The notes beneath the pieces are model-generated. The model did no database searches and was not told the DNA's origin. It saw only the letters and a list, made by a program, of their open reading frames with translations. 64,000 bases of DNA, taken from the NCBI RefSeq assembly GCF_019345525.1, contig NZ_JAHKRA010000006.1, positions 1 to 64,000 of the forward strand. Reading direction: 5' to 3'. This document shows positions 1 to 5,268 of this stretch, piece by piece (position 1 is the stretch's first letter; each line of letters begins with the position of its first letter). The translations under genes and the position numbers were made by a program. This DNA is from Flavobacterium sp. NKUCC04_CG. GTDB taxonomy: Bacteria; Bacteroidota; Bacteroidia; Flavobacteriales; Flavobacteriaceae.

Positions 1-104
1 ACTTACAAAGTATAAACCCTCAGGATTACAAAATTTATAATTTCTACTCATTTTGATTGTTTTATTCCTCTGAATAAAAATAGAGAAAAATCTTTCATAA
101 ACAC

Positions 105-132
105 AAAACGCTCAATATAATTGAGCGTTTTT
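105..132. terminator. bidirectional Rho-independent terminator
   Basis: An 11-bp perfect stem (105-115 with 121-131) and a five-base loop, flanked by A and T runs on both sides. It lies at the far 3' side of the Rhs cassette region and could end minus-strand transcripts. Confidence 0.6.
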
Positions 133-213
133 GTATTTAATAGAAGACTCGCACCTAGCATTCTTGTGTATATTTATCCGTACCACACGAAAGGATTCGT
201 GCGGTAGCGGGGG
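121..213. repeat. cassette-border repeat, copy A
   Basis: About 93 bp clearly related to 1615-1705. Both run from TTGAGCGTTTTTGT to GCGGTAGCGGGGG and contain the same 26-bp hairpin. Copy B sits directly beside the 3' end of an immunity-like gene. Copy A has no recognisable cassette gene left beside it, so it may mark a deleted cassette. Confidence 0.6.
181..206 (-). other. conserved border hairpin, copy A
   Basis: Inverted repeat with arms 181-191 and 196-206 and an AGGA loop (UCCU in minus-strand RNA). The single imperfect pair is A:C on plus but G:U on minus, so the structure favours RNA made from the minus strand, the coding strand of all the cassettes. Same stem at 1673-1698; variant with compensatory changes at 1309-1332 and 4936-4959. 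Confidence 0.55.
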
Positions 214-602
214 AGAGGACGCGTGGTAGCTGGGCTCAAACAAAATTTTGCTTTCAAAGTTTGATGCTGCGAACAATCTATTCTCTTCATTTTGTCTTGA
301 CACAAAACGAAGCAAAAAGTCAAGACACTATAAAAAATTCCTAAAATCACTTTACTCCGCCTAAAAGATTTTAACTCCCTTCGGTCAAACACAAAATCTT
401 TTTTCGGCTGCGTTGCAGTGATTTCTTAACGGATTTTTTATAAGGTCGAAAAGATTGTGCAAAATTCAAAATTAAAGTACAAAGTAAAAACTAGGATTAT
501 ACTATTGCTGTAATTATTTAAAATATTTGTGCGGTAGCGGGGTAACTTATTCGGAAATTTTTAATACTCGCGCACCAGAAGGGGTATTATATATTACAAA
601 AT
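214..602. repeat. gene-free stretch with nested inverted repeats
   Basis: No credible gene. Nested inverted repeats: GTCTTGAC (294-301) with GTCAAGAC (319-326); an imperfect pair of about 24 bp whose ends are TATAAAAAAT (329-338) and ATTTTTTATA (433-442); and an inner AAAAGATTTT/AAAATCTTTT pair. This resembles a small non-autonomous element or a structured intergenic repeat. Positions 529-586 resemble the right end of the 284-bp element at 1094-1377. Confidence 0.45.
529..586. repeat. degenerate copy of the 284-bp element's right end
   Basis: Carries GCGGTAGC followed by a TTTTTAATA(C/T)TCGCGCACCAG segment and a G-run, matching the last ~55 bp of the element at 1094-1377. It ends 17 bp from the stop codon of the gene at 603-941, the same placement seen at 1377/1392 and 5004/5021. 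Confidence 0.5.
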
Positions 603-941
603 CTATTTAATATCTATAACTCTTTTTATTTCATCTACTCCCAATCTATTTTTTCTATAAATTACAATTTGATTCGAATTTGCTTTCTTTGTTATTATGT
701 CGCCTTTCTCAATTTCTGAGGGAGCATAAAAAGTATAACTATTCAACAATAATTTATTACCTTCTTTATTGTAATAAGAGCACCGTAGAGCAGGGCTCTC
801 CTCCACCTTCTCTACAATAAAATATATTTCTTGGGAAAATTCTTTTTTCTTATATTGATTAGTCAAGATAAATGTCACTAAAAGTAGAATAACCAAAAAA
901 CTTATCAAATACACTATGCTACGTTTTCGAACATTACTCAT
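603..941 (-). CDS. small membrane-anchored protein of unknown function
   Basis: A 112-residue protein I do not recognise. Residues 9-28 form one clear hydrophobic helix after a basic N-terminus (RKR), which suggests a signal anchor with the rest outside the cytoplasm. The remaining ~80 residues are polar and rich in K, E and N, with no motif I can name. Its 3' end lies 17 bp from a degenerate border repeat, the arrangement seen for Rhs immunity genes in this locus. It could be an orphan immunity protein whose toxin was lost; that is inference from position only. Confidence 0.5.
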   Translation of the reverse strand: MSNVRKRSIVYLISFLVILLLVTFILTNQYKKKEFSQEIYFIVEKVEESPALRCSYYNKEGNKLLLNSYTFYAPSEIEKGDIITKKANSNQIVIYRKNRLGVDEIKRVIDIK

Positions 942-1093
942 AATTTTTCGCTTCTTCTTAGTTAAGAATTAAACATAGGGGTAAACATTTTGCGTGTATC
1001 TGTGGAAGATTTACAAAAACAATACTAATTATCTTTCTATTGTTCCTTAAAAATAAATAACTAAAAGATAACAAGCAACTATGCTGCACACAA
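942..1093. other. intergenic, nothing recognised
   Basis: AT-rich spacer between the unknown membrane protein and the left end of the 284-bp element. I see no ORF, repeat or hairpin of note. Confidence 0.4.
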
Positions 1094-1377
1094 TCCCCCA
1101 GCTGCCGCACGAAATCGAAGATTCGACGGAGTCAATCCCTTCGTGTGGCAAATTGAATAAACTAATATTTGAATCTTAAAACTCAAGTTTTATACAAAAA
1201 CCCGGATTCCATTTTGTCTTAGTCAAAAGACTTATTCCCATTTTAAATAAACACCTTTATGCAAGCAGAAAACCTCAGCATGATGGAGTGTTCTTGTATC
1301 TAATACAGACCACGCGAGAGGACTCGCACGGTAGCCTAGTCGAATGTTTTTAATATTCGCGCACCAGCGGGGGGATT
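1094..1377. repeat. 284-bp duplicated element with imperfect terminal inverted repeats, copy 1
   Basis: Identical base for base, by my reading, to 4721-5004. The first 20 bp and the reverse complement of the last 20 bp match at 16 positions, both beginning TCCCCC. It contains a long-loop hairpin at its left end (arms 1103-1113 and 1140-1150) and the border hairpin at 1309-1332 near its right end. No transposase is encoded. The right end lies 14 bp from an RHS-core remnant. Confidence 0.75.
1309..1332 (-). other. conserved border hairpin, element copy 1
   Basis: Ten-bp stem (1309-1318 with 1323-1332) around an AGGA loop (UCCU on minus). Compared with the hairpin at 181-206, two pairs change from A-U to G-C with both partners altered, and one C-G becomes U:G. 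Pairing is complete only if G:U is allowed on the minus strand. Confidence 0.55.
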
Positions 1378-1391
1378 TGTTCGACAAAAGC

Positions 1392-1496
1392 TCATCCGCT
1401 TTTACCTCCTAAGTCATTGAATTTATAGACATTTTCAAAGATGTTGTTGGTACTTTGCTGTACCATGACTTCTCCGAAAGGCAAATACTCTAGATA
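1392..1496 (-). pseudogene. RHS-core remnant
   Basis: Minus-strand translation of this 35-codon stretch gives a YLEYLPFGE segment followed by NVYKFND, the hallmark of the RHS-associated core just before the usual (N)KELD(E)ETGL-Y-Y-GARYY block, which is missing. In-frame stops flank both sides. It is therefore a scrap of a second Rhs gene, not a working gene. It abuts the right end of the 284-bp element. Confidence 0.65.
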
Positions 1497-1614
1497 CTAA
1501 TATCCTCTCTTAAAACGCAAGTAATATACAAAGAAACCTCATTATATTTTAACAAAGTTGGAAGACTACCTTTTTATTGATAAACTGCCATTGTAAAAAA
1601 AACTCCCAATAGGA

Positions 1615-1705
1615 TTGAGCGTTTTTGTTTTTAATAGAGTACTCGCCCCAGAATTCTTGTGTTTATTAATCGTACCACACGAAAGGATTCGTGCGGTAGC
1701 GGGGG
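1615..1705. repeat. cassette-border repeat, copy B
   Basis: About 91 bp related to 121-213, with the same hairpin at 1673-1698 and the same GCGGTAGCGGGGG end, which stops five bases before the 3' end of the immunity-like gene at 1710. Confidence 0.6.
1673..1698 (-). other. conserved border hairpin, copy B
   Basis: Identical to the hairpin at 181-206: arms 1673-1683 and 1688-1698 with an AGGA loop. Lies 12 bp beyond the stop codon of the cassette-5 immunity gene. Confidence 0.55.
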
Positions 1706-1709
1706 TTTC

Positions 1710-2186
1710 CTATAATTTATCCAACTCAAACACAACATCTTCTAATGCTACAACTCTATCTAGTCCAAAATTATCATCTGTAAGTAACACATATTTAAAT
1801 TCTGGTTCAGATGTATAAAAACCGTTTTTAAATCCTACAAGCTTTTCAAAAGTTATATTTCCCAAATATACTTGTTCATTATTCAATATATCAAGAACCC
1901 TATCACCATTTCTTGATTTAGTTACGACTTTGAAATTTGGCAATACATCAGGATCGATTATTCTACTACTTGAGCCGTTATAATCCGCACCCTCACCATA
2001 TACTTCTAAGTACTCATTAACTCTAAGAATCTTTCGCTCAACAAGCAGCTCCCAGTTAGCTTGCAACCAATCATTAATTGAATCTTCATTTGAGGTATAA
2101 TCTCTATTAAACAACAATTGAGATACTATTATCCAACTACTATTTAAAAAGTCTGAAAATACTCTTATAGCTTTATCTATATTCAT
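1710..2186 (-). CDS. putative immunity protein of cassette 5
   Basis: A 158-residue soluble, acidic protein directly downstream of the toxin-tip fragment that ends at 2194. I do not recognise a family. The middle holds a run of short, alternating hydrophobic segments typical of small alpha/beta immunity proteins, and it ends with a hydrophobic VVALEDVVFELDKL. No signal peptide or membrane helix. An in-frame ATG at 2204 would overlap the end of the tip by 11 bp and add six residues (translational coupling); I chose the ATG at 2186. Immunity function is inferred from gene order, tip then small gene, repeated five times here. Confidence 0.6.
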   Translation of the reverse strand: MNIDKAIRVFSDFLNSSWIIVSQLLFNRDYTSNEDSINDWLQANWELLVERKILRVNEYLEVYGEGADYNGSSSRIIDPDVLPNFKVVTKSRNGDRVLDILNNEQVYLGNITFEKLVGFKNGFYTSEPEFKYVLLTDDNFGLDRVVALEDVVFELDKL

Positions 2187-2193
2187 AATTTTT

Positions 2194-2493
2194 CTATAAA
2201 CCATTAAGGAAATCCAACTCGCTTTGGGTTGGTGTACGCTTATAACCTTTCGAACCTGGCAAAGAGTTCTTAAACTTTACTTTTTGCAATGTCCCTGCAG
2301 GTGCATTAGAATGTGTATTTGGCGTCCATTGCTTTACACGGGCTGCATTAATATCAATTTTACTACCATCTTTAAATATTACTTCAACAGCTTTACCATT
2401 TCTTCCCATACGGCTTGTAGTCGTTACTACTTCTTCTCCAAATAACTTAACTCCCCCCTTAGCGACTACTACTTCCCTTACACTAAAAAACTT
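2194..2493 (-). pseudogene. displaced Rhs toxin tip, cassette 5
   Basis: The frame opens at 2493 and passes through the shared junction GCTAAGGGGG (2454-2463; reads A-K-G-G) before a ~83-residue tip. The tip contains a KQWTPNTH-NAPAGTLQKVKF segment and ends GYKRTPTQSELDFLNGL, a pattern I associate with C-terminal domains of bacterial polymorphic toxins; I cannot name its activity. No RHS core precedes it and the first ATG is at 2409, so it is a tip without a delivery protein. It could be restored by recombination into a full-length gene. The immunity-like gene follows immediately. Confidence 0.6.
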
Positions 2494-2498
2494 TTAGT

Positions 2499-2693
2499 CT
2501 AATTTTTTTCTGTAAGACCAAGTTCTTTTAAAATCTCCCTAATTGCAGATTCATCTGTAATCTCAACTTTTTTCAAAATCTCTATGACTCTTTCAATATC
2601 CTCTTCTTTAGCTGCTTTGTCAAAAGCGTCCATAAGACCACTTACGTAAAGTCGTTCATTTACTGTCATACCTTTATATTTAAAATCCATCAT
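2499..2693 (-). CDS. putative immunity protein of cassette 4
   Basis: A 64-residue, highly charged protein starting nine bases after the cassette-4 tip. Sequence suggests an all-helical fold: a VNERLYVSGLMDAFDKA helix, then two short helices with repeated E/K pairs (ERVIEILKKVEI, AIREILKELGL). No membrane segment. Small helical proteins like this often follow toxin tips and bind the toxin. There are two adjacent Met codons at the start (2693 and 2690). Function inferred from position. Confidence 0.55.
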   Translation of the reverse strand: MMDFKYKGMTVNERLYVSGLMDAFDKAAKEEDIERVIEILKKVEITDESAIREILKELGLTEKN

Positions 2694-2702
2694 TTATAAA
2701 AT

Positions 2703-3011
2703 TTATGGTTTGAGTATTTTAAAATCAGTTATTCTAACATTCTTTGGGTCTATTATAAGTTCCGGTAACCCTCCTTTATTCCCATCTAATGGCAATGCTG
2801 AACGAGATTTAATAATATTATTACTGTTCACCCTACCTTTAATCATAAAGTCAGCGGTGTTCGTTGCTCCACTCGCCCCTCCTGAAGGCAATCCTGCTGC
2901 ATTTCTAAAGTCTTTAATAGAAGTAGGGTTTTTTGTTGTCCAAGAAAACCCTTGAGCTCTTGCATCCCCACCAAACACCCGATATACTGTAACCTCCCCC
3001 TTAGCAGCTTT
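2703..3011 (-). pseudogene. displaced Rhs toxin tip, cassette 4 (ADP-ribosyltransferase-like?)
   Basis: The frame opens at 3011 with K-A-A-K-G-E from the shared junction (GCTAAGGGGG, 2996-3005) and continues for ~98 residues. The tip begins EVTVYRVFGGDARAQGFSWT and ends with a strand-rich NVRITDFKILKP. The Y-R-V, then G-x-SWT, then PSGGASG-TN pattern is reminiscent of ADP-ribosyltransferase-type or NAD-directed toxins, but I cannot align catalytic residues with confidence. No start codon other than GTG at 2978 lies in frame, so it is probably silent. Its first codons overlap the stop codon of the preceding immunity gene. Confidence 0.55.
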
Positions 3012-3423
3012 CTAATAAATTCATTACAAAATTTCTTTTTCTTTCACCATCATTTATAATCTTCGCAATGAAATCACCCCATTTAAAATCGTCCTCATCA
3101 ATATATTCAAATGGCAAAACATTTAATTTAGGATCTGGTATTGGAAATAAAAAACTAACAAGTACATCATTTCGGTTCATAAGACTAAATTCGTTTTCAG
3201 TGTTACTTTTCTCTTTAAGTAATACTCGATGAAATTCCGTTATTAAAAACTTTCTCTCACCATATAAGAAATAAAGGTTATTGTCTATTACTAATAAAGC
3301 AGAAAATACTTCATAAATAAACTTATACCATCCATTTACTTGAGGATTTGAAGTCATTTTAAGTTCAGTCTTTGATTTATAATCAAAGTATTTTGTAGCG
3401 TAATCAAAGTTTCGTAATAACAT
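3001..3423 (-). CDS. putative immunity protein of cassette 3
   Basis: A 140-residue soluble protein 20 bp after the cassette-3 tip. It is rich in aromatic and hydrophobic strands (NNLYFLYGERKFLITEFHRVLL; NDVLVSFLFPIPDPKLNVLPFEYI) and looks alpha/beta. I do not recognise a family. Its last codons, Cys and TAA, are made from the first bases of the next cassette's junction, so its present C-terminus was fixed by the recombination that put cassette 4 behind it. Immunity role inferred from position. Confidence 0.6.
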   Translation of the reverse strand: MLLRNFDYATKYFDYKSKTELKMTSNPQVNGWYKFIYEVFSALLVIDNNLYFLYGERKFLITEFHRVLLKEKSNTENEFSLMNRNDVLVSFLFPIPDPKLNVLPFEYIDEDDFKWGDFIAKIINDGERKRNFVMNLLESC

Positions 3424-3443
3424 AATTTTAATTATTTCAAATT

Positions 3444-3767
3444 CTAAAACCCTAAATCCTTACCACCTGTTCTTGTTGCACTATTGATTATATCATCCCA
3501 AGATTTACCTTGCTGCCTTAAATAGTCAATTGTAGGACCTAGCTTATCTCCATACTTTTGAAGATTTCTTTGATATATCTGTTGTAGTACATTGTTAGGA
3601 GTAAGTGATTTATAATTCACCCCAAGTTCTCTTCTTAACCCGTATAAAGTCCTTGCAATTTCTTCGGACGAACTCCCTCCCGACCGCATTTTAGAAGCAA
3701 TTGATGATAGACCTTCAACTTCCTTAACATAAGCCGCCCTAAGTGCAGGCACCCCCTTAGCGGCAAT
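3444..3767 (-). pseudogene. displaced Rhs/CDI-type toxin tip, cassette 3
   Basis: The frame opens at 3767 just after a stop and reads I-A-A-K-G-V from the junction (3752-3761), followed by ~102 residues. The tip has a helical N-half (VKEVEGLSSIASKMRSGGSS), a LRRELGVNYKSLTP linker and a C-terminal LQKYGDKLGPTIDYLRQQG... ending TRTGGKDLGF. I recognise this ending as one that recurs at the C-termini of CdiA and Rhs proteins, though I cannot state its biochemical activity. No upstream RHS core; a GTG at 3752 is the only plausible start, so expression is doubtful. Confidence 0.6.
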
Positions 3768-3778
3768 TCAAACAATCC

Positions 3779-4129
3779 TTAGATAAAATCACTTACCAAT
3801 TCTTCATTATAAAATTTTTCACCCTTTTCTGTATTCCCAATTTTGATACACATTTCATTTATAGCCGGAGCATTCCAATATTTTTCATCTTTAAGAAACA
3901 GTATTGCTTCATTAGAAGACAATCCCTCAAGTTCATCATTTCCCCATTTATTCATATAAAAAGTTACAAGATTTTGTTCTAAAAAATACTTTAATATCTT
4001 CCTAACACTTTCCAAATTTTCTTTATGACTTTTTTCGGGCAATAAAGAATTTAATTCCCATAAAATTTCCCAAAGACCAACAAAGTCTTCTATTGTACTC
4101 CAAAGAATTTTATAAATAATGTTTTTCAT
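3779..4129 (-). CDS. putative immunity protein of cassette 2
   Basis: A 116-residue acidic protein six bases after the stop of the cassette-2 tip. Mostly helical by composition, with ILWSTIEDFVGLWEILWELNSLLPE and an ESVRKILKYFLEQNLVTFYMNKW segment. The ending (LSSNEAILFLKDEKYWNAP...) resembles small bacterial proteins found behind polymorphic toxins, but I cannot give a family name. No membrane segment. Close spacing to the toxin implies translational coupling. Confidence 0.6.
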   Translation of the reverse strand: MKNIIYKILWSTIEDFVGLWEILWELNSLLPEKSHKENLESVRKILKYFLEQNLVTFYMNKWGNDELEGLSSNEAILFLKDEKYWNAPAINEMCIKIGNTEKGEKFYNEELVSDFI

Positions 4130-4135
4130 GCTTAC

Positions 4136-4813
4136 TTATTTTAATGTTGGATTGCCTGATAATGGAATTCGTGTTACTTGACCATTTCTACTTACTTTCA
4201 TATAAGGGCCAGCGTGTAATGGATCTTTTGCTCCTTGCCAACCTTTTTCTAATAGTATTTGCTCTCCTTTTTTTGCAGGGTTTACAAATTTTATCCCTTC
4301 TCCCTTTTTCATAGCCCCTTTAATCCAATCCTTCGGAATCATACTTTCAGCTTCTTTCCATGTGGCTCCTCTCAATGAAGAAAGGTCATCTAAAGAGCGA
4401 GTTACCCCCTTAGCGGCATCTTTGGATTTACTAAACGCATTACTAAAATACTTAAACAAACGAGCCCCCCCTTCGATTAATGCTGCATCTCCTAATAAAC
4501 TTCCGATTGCATGAGTTTTATTCTCATAGGTTCTTAAGTCCATCTTCTTACCGTCCAAGTAAAATATAGAATTACCATTGTCATCAATCGCCCTGGACAT
4601 ACGTTTATTATTAAGCCCCTCCCAAGCATCTTCTCCTATCATCGAAGCGGTGTTTTCTGCTTGTTGATAATAAGCCTGCCAATCTGCTTTAGTTTTACAA
4701 CTATCGCAATCATTTTCAACTCCCCCAGCTGCCGCACGAAATCGAAGATTCGACGGAGTCAATCCCTTCGTGTGGCAAATTGAATAAACTAATATTTGAA
4801 TCTTAAAACTCAA
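4136..4813 (-). CDS. orphan Rhs C-terminal toxin, cassette 2, with retained pre-toxin region
   Basis: A 225-codon frame with three parts. Residues 1-30 are encoded by the 284-bp element, which supplies the ATG. Residues ~31-137 are the pre-toxin region (GVENDCDSCKT...FSKSKDAAKG), almost identical to the full-length Rhs gene at 5574-5893. The last ~88 residues are a distinct tip with SSLRGATWKEAESMIPKDW, EQILLEKGWQGAKDPLHAGPY and a terminal IPLSGNPTLK. I know this tip type from other polymorphic toxins but not its activity. The delivery portion is absent. The shared pre-toxin block would let this tip recombine with the intact gene at 5269-8886. Confidence 0.65.
   Translation of the reverse strand: MSFKIQILVYSICHTKGLTPSNLRFRAAAGGVENDCDSCKTKADWQAYYQQAENTASMIGEDAWEGLNNKRMSRAIDDNGNSIFYLDGKKMDLRTYENKTHAIGSLLGDAALIEGGARLFKYFSNAFSKSKDAAKGVTRSLDDLSSLRGATWKEAESMIPKDWIKGAMKKGEGIKFVNPAKKGEQILLEKGWQGAKDPLHAGPYMKVSRNGQVTRIPLSGNPTLK
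4405..4724 (-). repeat. 320-bp pre-toxin duplication (orphan copy)
   Basis: Matches 5574-5893 with one difference that I found (GCGGCATC versus GCGACATC, Ala versus Val). The match ends exactly at the CCCCCTTAGC junction on one side and at CCC of the 284-bp element boundary on the other. Confidence 0.85.
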
Positions 4814-5004
4814 GTTTTATACAAAAACCCGGATTCCATTTTGTCTTAGTCAAAAGACTTATTCCCATTTTAAATAAACACCTTTATGCAAGCAGAAAAC
4901 CTCAGCATGATGGAGTGTTCTTGTATCTAATACAGACCACGCGAGAGGACTCGCACGGTAGCCTAGTCGAATGTTTTTAATATTCGCGCACCAGCGGGGG
5001 GATT
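4721..5004. repeat. 284-bp duplicated element with imperfect terminal inverted repeats, copy 2
   Basis: Identical to 1094-1377. Its left end abuts the Rhs pre-toxin codons and its right end stops 17 bp short of the stop codon of the cassette-1 immunity gene. It therefore sits exactly between the live cassette and the first displaced one. On the minus strand it provides an ATG (4813) in frame with the orphan toxin. Confidence 0.75.
4936..4959 (-). other. conserved border hairpin, element copy 2
   Basis: Same stem and loop as 1309-1332, located 62 bp beyond the stop of the cassette-1 immunity gene on the minus strand. Confidence 0.55.
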
Positions 5005-5020
5005 ATATCGGGCTTTTGAT

Positions 5021-5266
5021 TTATTCTTCATCCCTAATTCTTTGTCTTGCTTTAGAAAGAATTTCTTGATAATTACCATCAAAAGTAATCGAAACAACTT
5101 TTTCTAACTCAGCTTCCATATCCCATAAAACTCTTTGTTCTGCTTGGTCTTGAAACAAAGTAGGATGTTCTTCTTCATTGAAGTTGTGTAACCATTCAAG
5201 AAATACAAGGGCTTCATATTCACTTAAAGTTATTGCAATATTCTTTTTTTCGTTATTTGCTTTCAT
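5021..5266 (-). CDS. immunity protein for the colicin D-like Rhs tip (cassette 1)
   Basis: An 81-residue acidic, helical protein starting MKANNEKKNIAITLSEYEAL and ending EILSKARQRIRDEE. The ITLSEYEALVFLEWLHNF opening and QEILSKARQR ending match small proteins I associate with genes following colicin D-like toxin tips in many bacteria. The start at 5266 is two bases after the toxin's stop codon (5269-5271). The ribosome site GGAGGG lies inside the toxin's last codons (H-G-G-L), so the pair is translationally coupled. An upstream in-frame start at 5323 would overlap the toxin and is unlikely. Confidence 0.8.
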   Translation of the reverse strand: MKANNEKKNIAITLSEYEALVFLEWLHNFNEEEHPTLFQDQAEQRVLWDMEAELEKVVSITFDGNYQEILSKARQRIRDEE

Positions 5267-5268
5267 AT

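Noticed and set aside
112..392. Minus-strand frames of 67 and 72 codons
   Set aside because: They run through the border repeat and inverted repeats, with no homology to anything I know.
1615..1818. Plus-strand frame of 67 codons
   Set aside because: Covers the border repeat and the antisense of the immunity gene; composition is that of antisense coding DNA.
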